Positions 9,116-20,271 are shown, counted from the stretch's first letter. The stretch: DNA of 64,000 nucleotides from Leptolyngbya sp. Heron Island J (GCF_000482245.1 NZ_AWNH01000041.1:1-64000); one strand, 5' to 3'. Numbers and translations are program-made. The notes: a model not told the origin generated them from the sequence alone.

Positions 9116-10606
9116 ATGCGACTGGCACCCCCCATGCAAGAACTCTGGTGGATTTTAATGTTTCGACTGAGGTTACAGCTGGCGTTAATCCAGCTGGCAG
9201 CCGTGGAATCCTACGGCAGTATTGCCTATGAATATGAGAAAAACTCGTACCCGCTGGCAATGGCCGATGTGTTGTGGGGACAGCAATCATCGGGACTAGC
9301 GTTTCTGCAGCAAATTGATGAACAGGCGACAGAAACTCAGGGCATTGACCTGCTGTCGGGATTTACCCTCAAGGGTCAGATCCGCAAGTATTTTTACTTT
9401 GGTGACCAGCTGGACCCGGCCTATCGACAGCGTATGTGGGAGGCTATGCATGAGTTTACCCTCACCGATCCACTCAACCGCATCGCTGATCCGCCGAGAA
9501 AGTTTTGGGCGCGTTCCACTGATGACTGTAAGACGCCAGTGGATTGTCGTAATACTGACAATTTGCGAGCGATGCGAGAAACGTCGGTGTATCTGATGGC
9601 GGAAGAGACGGGGAATGAGGCCACCCGATTAATTTATAAACAACATCTGGAGCGCTATGTTTCTACACTGCTGGATATTGGCATGGGAGAGTGGGATAGC
9701 CCGGTCTACCACGGGTTTACTACAGCCGCTTATCTAAACCTGTATGATTTTGCTGATGATCCTGAGGTAAAACAGCTGGCCCATGATGCTCTGGACTGGC
9801 TCTATCGCTCTGCGGCTATCAAGTACTGGCGTGGCAGCTGGAATGGTCCTTCTAAGCGTAACTATGGGGATAATGCGGCGCGGTTTTTCTGGCTCTATTT
9901 TGGTCATGCTCCGGCCCCTGATGAGATTGAGCGGGATTGGATCTATGCTTTGACCAGTGAGTATTTGCCCCCTGATGATGCGATCGCAATTGCCCAGCGT
10001 CGTTTCTTTCACCCGTTCGAGCTACGTCGCACCCATCCCCACTACGAAAATTGGAAGCCTGGCCTCTATGGTCCTGCTTTTTATGAAACGGTGTACCTGG
10101 GCCATAGCTATCAGCTGGGCAGTTTGGCCAGGGGCACTGGCGGTGACTGGAATGGCTTTAGTTTGCGTATGGCCAATGGCACACAGACCGATGAACTGCA
10201 GGTGAATGCTAAGTCTCCCCACCGGATTGCCCAGTATGAAAATATCCTGATCTGGCAGGGTCAGACCGCGCCGGAGCTGACCCTGCCAGCGTCCTGTTCT
10301 GAAACGGTAGATCACGATATTACCTTTCTGGCCTGTGACCAAACCTGGATCGCGATCCATCGCTTTGGGCAAGGGTTTGCCTTAGAAATTGGCGAAGCGC
10401 AAACCGACAGTTTTGTTCGGTTTAAACAGGCGGTAACTGACCAGGCCCGACTGACCGTAGCTGCTGATCGCATAGAGTATCGCGATAGTGTGGGTAAACG
10501 GGTTGCGATCGCAGCAACCCAGACAACAGATTTGCCTCAAGTATGGCGCGATCGCACACTACACAACTGGCAAACCCACAGCAACAACCCAGCGTTGTCC
10601 TGGTAA
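9116..10606 (+). CDS. Conserved-looking protein of unknown function, possible sugar-polymer enzyme fold
   Basis: 496 residues; I do not recognise a named family. The start at 9116 is supported by GAGGGATAG immediately upstream. The N-terminal 30 residues are mildly hydrophobic, with no clear signal cleavage site. Residues about 30-330 are Trp/Tyr/His-rich helical segments (for example YWRGSWNGPSKRNYGDNAARFFWLYFG). The last 150 residues look strand-rich. This helix-then-strand layout is reminiscent of alpha/alpha-toroid polysaccharide lyases and glycosidases, but that is only an inference from composition; no catalytic motif is claimed. It is convergent with the transaldolase gene, and HIP1 palindromes inside mark it as native chromosome. 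Confidence 0.75.
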   Translation: MRLAPPMQELWWILMFRLRLQLALIQLAAVESYGSIAYEYEKNSYPLAMADVLWGQQSSGLAFLQQIDEQATETQGIDLLSGFTLKGQIRKYFYFGDQLDPAYRQRMWEAMHEFTLTDPLNRIADPPRKFWARSTDDCKTPVDCRNTDNLRAMRETSVYLMAEETGNEATRLIYKQHLERYVSTLLDIGMGEWDSPVYHGFTTAAYLNLYDFADDPEVKQLAHDALDWLYRSAAIKYWRGSWNGPSKRNYGDNAARFFWLYFGHAPAPDEIERDWIYALTSEYLPPDDAIAIAQRRFFHPFELRRTHPHYENWKPGLYGPAFYETVYLGHSYQLGSLARGTGGDWNGFSLRMANGTQTDELQVNAKSPHRIAQYENILIWQGQTAPELTLPASCSETVDHDITFLACDQTWIAIHRFGQGFALEIGEAQTDSFVRFKQAVTDQARLTVAADRIEYRDSVGKRVAIAATQTTDLPQVWRDRTLHNWQTHSNNPALSW

Positions 10607-10620
10607 AATTCTTCGGGTTC

Positions 10621-10653
10621 AGCCCCAGGTAAACCAGTGGGTTAAACCTGGGC
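10621..10653. terminator. Hairpin between convergent genes
   Basis: AGCCCCAGGT pairs with ACCTGGGCT with one bulged C, around a GTGGGTTAA-containing loop. It sits between the unknown gene ending at 10606 (+) and the end of the transaldolase gene (-), overlapping the last codons of the latter. It could terminate the plus-strand gene. There is no strong T tract. Confidence 0.45.
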
Positions 10654-11820
10654 TAATCTAAATGCCGCCCCCAAACCGGCCCCCATCTCTTCAGGGGTAA
10701 TTTTGCCGTCATGGTCAATATCTAAAGCATCAAAGACAGCGTCCGCCCCCAGCCACTCTTCACGGGTGATAAACCCATCGCCATCTAGATCATAGGCCCG
10801 AAAGATATCTTCAGCCGCGTGGCTCACTACCTCATTTCCGTCTAGCTGAGACAGACGTTCGGCCAGGAGTGCTTCTAACGACTCCAGCGCCTTCGTAAAG
10901 CCCTGAATACCTTCCGCTAGCTTTTCTGACGCCATCCGGTCAGCTGCGTGCATTTTGTCAAAGGTGCCTTGATCGACGGAGATTTTCTGGATTTCTAACG
11001 TCTTTGCTTTTTCAGGAGATAACTTGCGGGGGAGTTCAGCGGTGACTGCATCCAGCTGCGCCAGAAGCTTGGGAGAGATTGTCAGCAAATCGCAGCCAGC
11101 TAGCTCAGTTAGCTCATCGGTGTTGCGAAAGCTGGCCCCCATGACTTCAGTGCTATAGCCAAACTTTTTGTAGTAGTTAAAGATTTCTGTTACTGACAAA
11201 ACACCGGGATCTTCTGCGGGTGCATAGGAATCTCGGCCAGTATCTTTTTTATACCAGTCAAGAATGCGGCCCACAAACGGCGAAATTAGGGTGATACCTG
11301 CCTCAGCGCAAGCAATTGCCTGATGTAATCCAAATAGCAACGTCAGGTTACAGTGAATCCCTTCTTTTTCTAAAATCTCAGCGGCTTTGATCCCCTCCCA
11401 GGTAGAGGCGATCTTGATCAAAATTCTCTCGCGGGAGATGCCAGCATTCTCATACTGGGCAATTAAATCTCGGGCGGTGGCGATAGTGCCTTCAGTGTCG
11501 TAGGATAGGCGCGCATCGACTTCAGTGGAAACACGACCCGGAATAATTTCCAGAATTTTACGGCCAAAGGCTACGGCCAGACGCTTAAAGGCTAAATTAA
11601 CAATTTCCTGGGTGCTGGCGTCGGCACCGGCATCAGCCTTAGCAGTTTGCAATGTTTCGTCAACAATACCTTGATACTGAGGCATCTGGGCCGCGGCTGT
11701 GATCAAGGATGGATTGGTCGTAGCATCGCGCGGTTTAAATTTCTCAATCGCTTGGATATCACCGGTATCGGCAACTACGACAGTCATTTCACGTAACTGT
11801 TCCAGGAGAGTCTGTGCCAT
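10642..11820 (-). CDS. tal: Transaldolase with C-terminal EF-hand pair
   Basis: 392 residues. The enzyme transfers a dihydroxyacetone unit between sedoheptulose-7-P/fructose-6-P and erythrose-4-P/glyceraldehyde-3-[10 protein letters not shown] (about 32-40) and the Schiff-base Lys near 136 in RILIKIAST are intact. The last 55 residues add two EF-hand loops, [12 protein letters not shown] (about 344) and [12 protein letters not shown] (about 367), with canonical Asp/Glu ligands, suggesting calcium binding. I chose the ATG at 11820 (MAQTLLEQ), preceded by GGAG at a good distance, over an upstream start at 11871. It lies downstream of ackA, glgP and xfp on the same strand. Confidence 0.95.
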   Translation of the reverse strand: MAQTLLEQLREMTVVVADTGDIQAIEKFKPRDATTNPSLITAAAQMPQYQGIVDETLQTAKADAGADASTQEIVNLAFKRLAVAFGRKILEIIPGRVSTEVDARLSYDTEGTIATARDLIAQYENAGISRERILIKIASTWEGIKAAEILEKEGIHCNLTLLFGLHQAIACAEAGITLISPFVGRILDWYKKDTGRDSYAPAEDPGVLSVTEIFNYYKKFGYSTEVMGASFRNTDELTELAGCDLLTISPKLLAQLDAVTAELPRKLSPEKAKTLEIQKISVDQGTFDKMHAADRMASEKLAEGIQGFTKALESLEALLAERLSQLDGNEVVSHAAEDIFRAYDLDGDGFITREEWLGADAVFDALDIDHDGKITPEEMGAGLGAAFRLAQV

Positions 11821-11927
11821 GGAGTGCTCCATTTCGTCTGCTAACCACGTCTGTATTGTAATCACTCCCAACTAAACCGTCTGCAATCTAAAGACTGATT
11901 ATGGAAGTAGCATAGATTTGGGTTGAT

Positions 11928-13142
11928 TTAGGCCAGTATGGGCTGCTTTTGCAGGCAATGCCAACAGTCTTGAGCAATTGCCCAGTCTTCTTGGGTGTGA
12001 ATTACCAGCACACGAACTGTGGAGTCAGGTGTGGCGATATCTTGATCAACGGGTTGATTTTCGTTTTTACTGGGGTCCAGCTTTAGACCTAAAAATTTCA
12101 TTGATTTACAGACATCTGCCCGGATTGAGGTAGCGTGTTCACCAATGCCAGCGGTAAATACAATGGCATCGACACCGTTCAAACTCATGAGCATGGCACC
12201 CAGACAGGCTTTGAGGCGATGGAGATAAATATCTCGGGCTAATCTTGCGCGGGGGTTTCCAGCTGCGATCGCTGGTCTAATTTGGCGCAGATCGTGAGAG
12301 ATTCCAGAAATACCTTTGAGCCCAGATTCTTTATTCAGCATCTGGTCCAGCTGATCGGCACTATAGCCCTGCCGCATTAGGTGAATTAAAATACCGGGAT
12401 CAACAGATCCACAACGGGTGCCCATCATCAACCCATCCAGGGGGGTAAATCCCATAGTGGTATCGATGCTGTGGCCATTTTGAACGGCTGAAAGAGAGCC
12501 GCCATTGCCCAAATGACAAATAATTAGGTGTAAATCATCCTGCCCTAATATCTGAGCAGCTCGCTGACTGCAATATTGATGACTAATGCCGTGAAACCCA
12601 TAGCGACGGATGCCTTGTTTGACCCAATCATAAGGCCCTGGATAAATGGCGGCCACATCGGGGATCTGGCTATGGAAAGCGGTATCAAACACTGCTATCT
12701 GGGGAACTCCTCCCAGTAGCTCTTCCATCAGTTCAATCCCTTCCAAATTGGCTGGATTATGGTTAGGAGCTAGCTGTTTGAGGCGGTCAATTTCTGCTTT
12801 AACTGCGGGGGTGACAACGGTGCTGGCTTGATATGTCTGGCCACCATGTACCACCCGATGACCAACAGCATCGATCTCCTGAGGATTGTTGAGCACCTGG
12901 GTAGTACCCTGCCACAGAGTGCTGAGCACCTGGGAAAGAATATCTCGGCGTGAGGTGATAGCCAGCTTTTGTTCTAAAGACTGCCCAGCCTGGGTGTCGA
13001 CCTCTATGACGGCTTGTTCTGGATACCAGTCGATCTGGGCCTCCCAAACCGGGACGGGGGTGTTCTCTGGGAGATGATCACCCAGGGTATATAAACAGAG
13101 TTTGTGGCTGCTAGAGCCAGCATTGAGGACAAGAATTTTCAT
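11928..13142 (-). CDS. ackA: Acetate kinase
   Basis: 404 residues. The enzyme converts acetyl-phosphate plus ADP to acetate plus ATP in the cytoplasm. Family marks are the N-terminal NAGSSSHKL, VVHGG, the DTAFH segment, IICHLGNGGS and VFTAGIGEHATSIR. The start at 13142 (MKILVLNAGSSS) is the family start; an upstream in-frame Met at 13196 would run into glgP. Only 25 bp separate it from glgP, implying co-transcription. With the phosphoketolase two genes upstream it completes an ATP-yielding route from sugar phosphates to acetate. Confidence 0.96.
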   Translation of the reverse strand: MKILVLNAGSSSHKLCLYTLGDHLPENTPVPVWEAQIDWYPEQAVIEVDTQAGQSLEQKLAITSRRDILSQVLSTLWQGTTQVLNNPQEIDAVGHRVVHGGQTYQASTVVTPAVKAEIDRLKQLAPNHNPANLEGIELMEELLGGVPQIAVFDTAFHSQIPDVAAIYPGPYDWVKQGIRRYGFHGISHQYCSQRAAQILGQDDLHLIICHLGNGGSLSAVQNGHSIDTTMGFTPLDGLMMGTRCGSVDPGILIHLMRQGYSADQLDQMLNKESGLKGISGISHDLRQIRPAIAAGNPRARLARDIYLHRLKACLGAMLMSLNGVDAIVFTAGIGEHATSIRADVCKSMKFLGLKLDPSKNENQPVDQDIATPDSTVRVLVIHTQEDWAIAQDCWHCLQKQPILA

Positions 13143-13167
13143 AGATGCAAAAAGTAAAGATTTAAAC

Positions 13168-15705
13168 TTATGGGGTATTGACCTGCAAGCCAGCATTGGC
13201 CTGAATATACTCTTTGAGTTTCACCGGCACTGGTTTGACCTGCCAGATATTTTTGGCATAGTCACGAATCGATCGGTCTGAAGAGAATTTACCCATACGA
13301 GCTGAGTTGAGGATGGACATACGGGTCCAGTGGGTAGCGTCAGCATAGGCTTGACTCACCCGGTCCTGACACTCCACATAGGCCTGATAGTCAGCTAGAA
13401 GCAGATAGGGATCTTGGTACAGCAGGTTATCAACCAGGGGTCTAAACAGGTTTTGATCACCTTGGGAGAACACACCAGAGGAGAGCTGATCGATGATGTT
13501 TTGAAGACTGGAATGACGATGATAATATTTCTTCGGCTGATAGCCCTGGTCTTTTAACGCCATCACGTCTTCTACCGTTAAGCCAAACAAGAAGAAATTC
13601 TCGTCTCCTACGGCGTCACGAATCTCGACATTGGCTCCATCCAGTGTGCCAATGGTCAACGCACCATTCATCGAGAACTTCATGTTGCCGGTGCCTGAGG
13701 CCTCTTTACCTGCAGTAGAAATCTGCTCTGAGAGATCTGCGGCTGGATAAACCGGCTGGCTATTAGTGACATTGTAGTCAGGTAAAAACACCACCTTAAG
13801 ACGACCGGCCACATCGGGATCGTGGTTGACCACCTCGCCCACAGACGTAATCAGCTTAATCATCAGCTTGGCCATAAAGTAGCCTGGGGCTGCTTTGCCA
13901 CCAAACACAAATGTGCGGGGTACCATCGTCTGGGTCGGATTTGCTTTAAGCCGGTTATAGAGCGTAATTATATGCAACACATTTAAGTGCTGACGCTTGT
14001 ACTCATGAATCCGCTTGACCTGAATGTCAAACATCGATGTGGGATCAACTTCGATGCCGGTAAAGTCTAGAATGCGTTGGGCCAAACGTTGTTTATTAGC
14101 CAGCTTGACCTGCTGCCAGGCCGAGCAAAATCCAGAGTCGTTTACCAATGCCTCTAGCTGTTTTAGCTGGTCTAGATCCTGTACCCAGCCATTGCCAATC
14201 TTGCTGGTAATCAGCTCCGCCAGCTGGGGGTTACTCAACACCAGCCAGCGTCGCGGCGTTACTCCATTGGTCACGTTAGTAATCTTTTGGGGCCACAGCT
14301 GATGAAAATCTTTCAGGACGGTACTTTTGACTAGCTCACTATGGAGAGCGGCCACGCCATTAATGGAATAACTGCCCACCGAGGCCAGGTTGGCCATCCG
14401 CACATAGCGTTCTCCCGACTCGTCAATCAGCGATAGCGCCGCTAGTTTACCATCATCGTCAGGAAACTGTTGTTGCACCTGGTCTAGAAACCGTTGGTTA
14501 ATCTCATAAATAATTTCCAGATGCCGGGGCAACAACCGCCCAAATAGGCCTATAGGCCATTTCTCCAGGGCTTCGGGCAATAGCGTATGGTTGGTATAGG
14601 CAAAGGTCTTTTGGGTGACCTGCCAGGCGGTATCCCAGGGCATAGCGTGCTCATCCACCAACAGCCGCATCAGCTCGGCCACACCCACGGCTGGATGGGT
14701 GTCATTTAGCTGAGCGGTGAACTTCTCATGGAATGTTTCCAGACGGTTCCCCTCTGCCAGGTGAATCCGAATCATGTCCTGCAGCGAACAGGATACAAAG
14801 AAATACTGCTGCTGTAATCGCAGCTCTTTACCTTGAATCTGCTCATCGTTGGGGTATAGCACCTTAGTCAGGTTCTCTGCGGTGGTCTTGGCATTGACGG
14901 CACCGTAGTAATCCCCCTGATTAAACCGTTGAAAATTAAAAGACTCACTGGCCTCTGCTTTCCACAGACGTAGGGTATTTGCTGTGTTAACCCGGTATCC
15001 TAAAATCGGCGTGTCGTAGGGAACGCCCTTGAGGGCATAGTTGGGTACCCAGCGTACTCGCTGCTCGCCTTGCTCAGTGGTATAAAACTCCGTGTATCCC
15101 CCAAACTTAACCTCAACGGCTGAGTCAGCTTGCAGGATCTCCCAGGGATTGCCATACTGCAGCCACTTATCGGTAATCTCCACTTGCCAGCCGTCACAAA
15201 TCTCCTGGTCAAAAATGCCAAACTCGTAGCGAATACCATAGCCGATAGCGGGAATTTCCAGGCTAGCCAGTGATTCCATATAACATGCGGCCAAGCGGCC
15301 CAGACCGCCATTCCCCAGACCGGGTTCTTCTTCTTGGGCAATCAGCTGGTCTAAATTTAGCCCTGATTCTGTGATGGCTTTTTCAACCGGTTGGTAAATG
15401 TTAAGGTTGACCAGATTGTTACCAAGATGGGGGCCTAACAAAAATTCAGCTGATAGATAGCAAACCATCCTGACACCCGCTCCATCATAGGCTTCACGGG
15501 TCGCCAGCCACCGCTGTAAAAGCCGATCTCGCACCGTATAGGCCAGGGCCATATAGTAGTCATTCTGCGTCGCAATGTCAGGATACTTACCCTGTATATA
15601 AAACAGGTTGTCGGCCATAGCCCGCCGCAGAGTGCCAATACTCAGACCTGTACGGTCGTCTTCAACCTGCATCGTGTTGGGCAAAGCTGTATTTTGAGCT
15701 GTCAT
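13168..15705 (-). CDS. glgP: Glycogen phosphorylase
   Basis: 845 residues, full length for the family. It releases glucose-1-phosphate from glycogen. The PLP-binding signature EASGTGNMKFSMNGALTIGTLDGANVEI is intact, with the lysine near residue 672. The N-terminal EEEPGLGNGGLGRLAACYMES and IRYEFGIFDQ segments and FDIQVKRIHEYKRQ are also present. It lies between phosphoketolase and acetate kinase, so stored glycogen is directly linked to acetate production. A strong terminator separates it from xfp, so glgP-ackA probably has its own promoter in 15706-15753. Confidence 0.97.
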   Translation of the reverse strand: MTAQNTALPNTMQVEDDRTGLSIGTLRRAMADNLFYIQGKYPDIATQNDYYMALAYTVRDRLLQRWLATREAYDGAGVRMVCYLSAEFLLGPHLGNNLVNLNIYQPVEKAITESGLNLDQLIAQEEEPGLGNGGLGRLAACYMESLASLEIPAIGYGIRYEFGIFDQEICDGWQVEITDKWLQYGNPWEILQADSAVEVKFGGYTEFYTTEQGEQRVRWVPNYALKGVPYDTPILGYRVNTANTLRLWKAEASESFNFQRFNQGDYYGAVNAKTTAENLTKVLYPNDEQIQGKELRLQQQYFFVSCSLQDMIRIHLAEGNRLETFHEKFTAQLNDTHPAVGVAELMRLLVDEHAMPWDTAWQVTQKTFAYTNHTLLPEALEKWPIGLFGRLLPRHLEIIYEINQRFLDQVQQQFPDDDGKLAALSLIDESGERYVRMANLASVGSYSINGVAALHSELVKSTVLKDFHQLWPQKITNVTNGVTPRRWLVLSNPQLAELITSKIGNGWVQDLDQLKQLEALVNDSGFCSAWQQVKLANKQRLAQRILDFTGIEVDPTSMFDIQVKRIHEYKRQHLNVLHIITLYNRLKANPTQTMVPRTFVFGGKAAPGYFMAKLMIKLITSVGEVVNHDPDVAGRLKVVFLPDYNVTNSQPVYPAADLSEQISTAGKEASGTGNMKFSMNGALTIGTLDGANVEIRDAVGDENFFLFGLTVEDVMALKDQGYQPKKYYHRHSSLQNIIDQLSSGVFSQGDQNLFRPLVDNLLYQDPYLLLADYQAYVECQDRVSQAYADATHWTRMSILNSARMGKFSSDRSIRDYAKNIWQVKPVPVKLKEYIQANAGLQVNTP

Positions 15706-15753
15706 GGAAATGTCTCTAATGTTGAACCAATCTCTGTTGTTTAAAAACCAACC

Positions 15754-15797
15754 AAACCAAAAAGCTTCTCCCTGATCAGGAAGAAGCTTTTTGGTTT
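15754..15797 (-). terminator. Rho-independent terminator after phosphoketolase
   Basis: A perfect 16-bp stem: AAACCAAAAAGCTTCT at 15754-15769 pairs with AGAAGCTTTTTGGTTT at 15782-15797 around a 12-nt loop. Read on the minus strand it lies 10 bp after the xfp stop codon and is followed by a T-rich run. The stem is long and symmetric, so it may also act in the other direction. Confidence 0.85.
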
Positions 15798-15806
15798 AAG
15801 GACTAT

Positions 15807-18233
15807 CTAATCGCAGGGATTTACATAAGGCCACTTCCATTGCACAATCTCATCCTGGTCTTTACCATGCTCGTGGGCATAGGCTAAACACTCAATGATC
15901 TTGTTTTTCATCCGTTCCTTCACATGGGCGGCGGCTGACCCGAGCTTCGGTACGCGGTTAATCACGTCAATCACCAAATTAAAGCGATCGACCTGGTTGT
16001 TGATGGCCAGCTCTAGGGGCGTGTTGATATTCCCTTCTTCTTTATAGCCACGGACATGAATCCGTTCTTGCTTAGACCGACGATATACCAGCTTGTGGAT
16101 CAGCCAGGGATAGCCGTGGAAGTTAAAGATAACGGGTTTATCCGGTGTGAATAGCGAGTTAAAATCCCAATCTGATAAACCATGGGGATGCTCCCCTTCC
16201 GACACTAGCTTAAACAAATCCACTACGTTGATAAACCGGACCTTGAGTTCAGGAAACTCTGCTCGCAAAATTGCTGTTGCGGCCAATGCCTCCATTGTCG
16301 GAATATCACCACAGCAGGCCATGACAACATCGGGTTCATCGGGCTCTGTACCGCAGTCATCGTTGCTGGCCCAGTCCCAAATCCCCACTCCTTTGGTGCA
16401 ATGGGCAATGGCATCATCCATAGGCAGATATTGCAGGTGTTTCTGCTTATCGGAGACAATGACATTAATGTAGTCTGTACTACGGAAACAATGGTCGGCC
16501 ACTGACAACAGACAGTTGGCATCCGGTGGAAAGTAGAGTCTGACGACATCGGGACTCTTATTGGTGACCAGGTCGATATACCCTGGGTCCTGGTGGCTAA
16601 AGCCATTGTGGTCCTGTCGCCACACCAGGGACGATAGCAAAATATTAAGAGACGAGACCGAGCGCCGCCAGGGTACGTGATTGCGACAAATGTCTAACCA
16701 CTTGGCATGCTGATTAAACATGGAATCTACCACGTGGGCAAAGGCCTCATAGGTATGGAAAAGACCATGCCGCCCGGTGAGTAAATAGGCCTCTAGCCAT
16801 CCTTGTAGCGTGTGCTCACTGAGCATTTCCATCACCCGACCATCGCGGGAGAGTTCAGTTCCCCCTTCATCTTCTGGGTAGATGTCTGCCATCCATACTT
16901 TCTTGGTGACCTCGTAGACATCCTGTAGACGGTTGGATGCGGTTTCATCCGGTCCCATGATCCGGAAGTTGTTGGGGTTATCGCGAATGATGTCTCGCAT
17001 TAAAAAGCCCAGCACCTTGGTATTTTCGAATTCTTCGATGCCAGGTCGTTCCATCTGAATGGCATAGTCACGAAAATCTGGCATTTTTAAGGCCTTACGT
17101 AGAAGACCCCCGTTTGCATGGGGGTTTGATCCCATCCGTCGATTGCCGGTCGGGCTTAAGGCTTTAAGTTCAGGGATCAGGGTGCCTGCTTGATCAAATA
17201 GCTCGTCCGGTCGATAGCTGCGCATCCATTCTTCTAATTTACGCAGGTGGTCGGGGTTGTCGTGCATGCCGCCCATGGGGACCTGGTGCGATCGCCAAAA
17301 GTCTTCCACTTTTTTGCCATCGACTTCAGCAGGCCCGGTCCAACCTTTCGGTGTACGCAACACGATCAGCGGCCAACGAGGACGCTCAATTTTGCCGGAT
17401 ATCCGAGCTTCTCGCTGAATCTCTTTAATTTTCAGCACACATTCTTCCATCACCGCTGCCATCTTTTGATGCATCTCGGCGGGATCTTTCCCTTCTACAA
17501 AGTAGGGCGTGTAACCATACCCTCGGAATAAATATTCCAGTTCTTCGTGAGAGATACGGGCCAAAATAGTTGGGTTAGCAATCTTGTACCCATTCAGGTT
17601 TAAAACGGGCAGTACGGCACCATCGCGAGCCGGGTTAATAAATTTATTAGAATGCCAGGCTGTTGCCAGCGGGCCGGTCTCGGCCTCACCATCCCCCACA
17701 ACACAGGTAACAATCAGGTCAGGATTATCTAATACGGCTCCGTAGGCATGGGAAACACTGTATCCCAGCTCACCCCCTTCGTGAACTGATCCCGGTGTTT
17801 CTGGAGTGACATGGCTACCGATGAAGCCAGGGAAGGAGAATTGCTTAAAGAAGCGTTGCATCCCTTCAGCATCTTCACTTTTATCGGGATATATCTCTGA
17901 ATAGGTTCCCTCTAGATAAACAGGGCCTAAAACACCGGGAGCACCATGCCCCGGACCCGCTACAAAGATCATATCTAGATCGTATTTCTTGATCAGACGG
18001 TTACAGTGGATATAGGTAAAACTTAAGGCGGGAGATGCTCCCCAGTGACCGAGCAGACGATGTTTTACCTGTTCTGCTGTCAGGGGGGCTTTAAGCAAGG
18101 GATTATCCCGCAGATAAATCATGCCAACAGCGAGATAGTTGCATGCTCGCCAGTATGCATCCATTAAGTTCAGCTCATCGCTGGATAGCGCCGATGTCGA
18201 TGAGAAATTTGGTTGAATTGGGGTTTGAACCAT
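15807..18233 (-). CDS. xfp: Xylulose-5-P/fructose-6-P phosphoketolase
   Basis: 808 residues. The enzyme is thiamine-diphosphate dependent. It splits xylulose-5-P (and often fructose-6-P) to acetyl-phosphate plus glyceraldehyde-3-P (or erythrose-4-P). Signatures are [40 protein letters not shown] and the ThDP motif [14 protein letters not shown]. Also present are [14 protein letters not shown] and the C-terminal [21 protein letters not shown], which is typical of the family. The start codon ATG has GGAAGACG upstream. It is the first gene of the minus-strand carbon cluster; acetate kinase two genes downstream uses its product. Confidence 0.97.
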   Translation of the reverse strand: MVQTPIQPNFSSTSALSSDELNLMDAYWRACNYLAVGMIYLRDNPLLKAPLTAEQVKHRLLGHWGASPALSFTYIHCNRLIKKYDLDMIFVAGPGHGAPGVLGPVYLEGTYSEIYPDKSEDAEGMQRFFKQFSFPGFIGSHVTPETPGSVHEGGELGYSVSHAYGAVLDNPDLIVTCVVGDGEAETGPLATAWHSNKFINPARDGAVLPVLNLNGYKIANPTILARISHEELEYLFRGYGYTPYFVEGKDPAEMHQKMAAVMEECVLKIKEIQREARISGKIERPRWPLIVLRTPKGWTGPAEVDGKKVEDFWRSHQVPMGGMHDNPDHLRKLEEWMRSYRPDELFDQAGTLIPELKALSPTGNRRMGSNPHANGGLLRKALKMPDFRDYAIQMERPGIEEFENTKVLGFLMRDIIRDNPNNFRIMGPDETASNRLQDVYEVTKKVWMADIYPEDEGGTELSRDGRVMEMLSEHTLQGWLEAYLLTGRHGLFHTYEAFAHVVDSMFNQHAKWLDICRNHVPWRRSVSSLNILLSSLVWRQDHNGFSHQDPGYIDLVTNKSPDVVRLYFPPDANCLLSVADHCFRSTDYINVIVSDKQKHLQYLPMDDAIAHCTKGVGIWDWASNDDCGTEPDEPDVVMACCGDIPTMEALAATAILRAEFPELKVRFINVVDLFKLVSEGEHPHGLSDWDFNSLFTPDKPVIFNFHGYPWLIHKLVYRRSKQERIHVRGYKEEGNINTPLELAINNQVDRFNLVIDVINRVPKLGSAAAHVKERMKNKIIECLAYAHEHGKDQDEIVQWKWPYVNPCD

Positions 18234-19275
18234 AATTCGTCTTCCTTTAGATACAGTGAGCTAGTGGGTTCTAGACTTGGAGCTAGATTTAGACATTGAT
18301 AAAGGTCTATGCTGTGCTGCGATTGTTATGAGAAGTATGAGAAGTATGAGAGGGACTTACTGATTTGAAGGAAACATTCGAGCAGTAGGAATCATGTCTA
18401 AAACGCATGTCTCGCGCATACTAGCTGGGATTAAACAAAACAAAAAGTAACAGCGGAGCCATTTTTGTGTTGCTTTTGTGTTTGTCAATCGGTTGCATGG
18501 GCTAACTATTCGTATATATCCGTCTTCTACTTGCGAACATGTCACTATGCTAGCTCCTTCGATAACAATTGAAGATTAGGAACTCATAATGTTTGCTGTT
18601 GTAAATATGAACAGATCTGAAACGGCTTGATCCCCTTGAACAGAGACTACAACTTCAAGGATTGAACGTTCTTCTCAGCGGAAAATTCAGAGCACTCACC
18701 ATTTTGGAAGGCTACTGAACACGTTTGGTTATGCTGGTGAAGCTTTTAGTGTTTTTTAAGAATTGCTATGCTTCCATTTATTTGAGACTTTCAATCTGGC
18801 CTTACTATAGCCATAAATTTTAAGAATCAACCATGGCTTATGGGCGTACCAGAGTGACACCATAAGGTGGCCAAAATTTTATAGAGTATTCAACATTGAA
18901 GCTCACAATTTTGTGGCTTTAAGCGGGGTATAAAAAATCAGTGTATTGGTCTGGCCGAGACATATCTGCCAAAGCCTGGGTAAAACCCCGCCCTATCTAA
19001 TCAGAACAGCTGAGATATTTCTATTGAAGAGATCTGATGAAGGGTTGAATGCGGTCTATAAAGTATTTTCTGGGATGTAGCCTCGACCACACTCAATTGA
19101 TTAAAAATAGAGTTAGTTTAACTATCTGAATAGACTTGTCTCTGTCTGTAGGTGTAAAGGGTTGGATTATCTCTCGATATGATAATGGGCAAGGAAATTC
19201 CAAGGATGTCATTGGATGTCATTGTTCTGATGTCATCAGGGGATGATCGAAGGATAGTTTGCACTAACACTCATT
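18234..19275. other. Long intergenic region between divergent carbon-metabolism genes
   Basis: About 1.04 kb between the starts of xfp (-) and the D-lactate dehydrogenase (+). Only a 62-codon minus-strand frame (18357-18545) exists, with no recognisable features or convincing ribosome site. The region should hold both divergent promoters; AT content is moderate. Short direct repeats (GAGAAGTAT at 18329-18352, and TGTCATTGGATGTCATTG near 19207) are visible. No RNA gene was recognised. Confidence 0.6.
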
Positions 19276-20271
19276 ATGAAAACAGCTTTTTTTAGCACCA
19301 AACGCTACGATGAACAATCATTTGAAAAAGTCAATGCCGATTACCACCATGAGCTAACGTTTTTTGAGCCGCGTCTAATGCTGGAGACAGCCACACTGGC
19401 GTCGGGCTTTCCAGCGGTGTGTACATTTATTAATGATGACTTAAGTGCTGGCACACTGCGTGCGATCGCAGCCGCTGGTACCCAACTCATTGCCCTACGC
19501 TGCGCTGGATTTAACAACGTTGACCTAAATATCGCCCAAGAACTAGGTATCAAAGTAGTGCGTGTTCCCGCCTATTCACCCTATGCCGTCGCAGAGCACG
19601 CCGTGGGACTGATTATGGCCCTCAATCGCAAACTCTATCGCGCCTATAACCGGGTGCGCGACGATAACTTCTCACTAGAAGGACTGATAGGGTTTGACCT
19701 GTACGGCAAAACTGTCGGTGTAGTGGGCACTGGCAAAATTGGCCAGTGCTTTGCTCAGATTATGAAAGGATTCGGCTGCAAGATCCTAGCCTACGACATC
19801 CGCCCTAATCCAGTCTGTTTAGAAATAGGCGTCAATTACGTTGAACTGCCCGAACTCCTAAAACAATCCGACATTATTTCACTCCACTGTCCATTATTGC
19901 CATCCACCCATCACCTTATTAATGCAGACTCATTGCAACACTTCAAACCGGGTGCAATGTTAATCAACACTAGCCGTGGGGGACTGATCAACACCAAGGC
20001 TGTAATTCACGCCATCAAATCAGGACAAGTAGGCTATTTTGGCATTGATGTTTATGAACACGAAGACAGTCTGTTTTTTGAAGACCTGTCGGACACAGTA
20101 ATTCAGGATGACACATTTCAACTACTGCAATCTTTTTCAAATGTAGTGATCACAGCACACCAGGCATTCTTCACCAAAGAAGCCTTGCAAAATATTGCCG
20201 AAACAACCTTATCTAATATCAGTGATATAGATGCAGGTCGTGAATGTAGCAATGAAATCAAAGCCACCTAG
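19276..20271 (+). CDS. ldhA: D-lactate dehydrogenase (D-2-hydroxyacid dehydrogenase family)
   Basis: 331 residues. It reduces pyruvate to D-lactate with NADH. N-terminal MKTAFFSTKRYD and ALRCAGFNNVDL (substrate Arg at about 75) are strongly D-LDH-like. The Rossmann motif GVVGTGKIG is at about 148-156. The substrate/catalytic series includes INTSRGGL and the catalytic His in ITAHQAFFTKEAL near 294. Pyruvate kinase follows 54 bp downstream on the same strand, so the pair would make pyruvate and then reoxidise NADH in dark or anoxic conditions. Related 2-hydroxyacid dehydrogenases are the alternative, but AYSPYAVAEHAVGL and the neighbour favour D-LDH. Confidence 0.92.
   Translation: MKTAFFSTKRYDEQSFEKVNADYHHELTFFEPRLMLETATLASGFPAVCTFINDDLSAGTLRAIAAAGTQLIALRCAGFNNVDLNIAQELGIKVVRVPAYSPYAVAEHAVGLIMALNRKLYRAYNRVRDDNFSLEGLIGFDLYGKTVGVVGTGKIGQCFAQIMKGFGCKILAYDIRPNPVCLEIGVNYVELPELLKQSDIISLHCPLLPSTHHLINADSLQHFKPGAMLINTSRGGLINTKAVIHAIKSGQVGYFGIDVYEHEDSLFFEDLSDTVIQDDTFQLLQSFSNVVITAHQAFFTKEALQNIAETTLSNISDIDAGRECSNEIKAT

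Noticed and set aside
18357-18545. 62-codon minus-strand frame in the xfp/ldhA gap
   Set aside because: No ribosome site, no recognisable motif, and it lies in a presumed promoter region.
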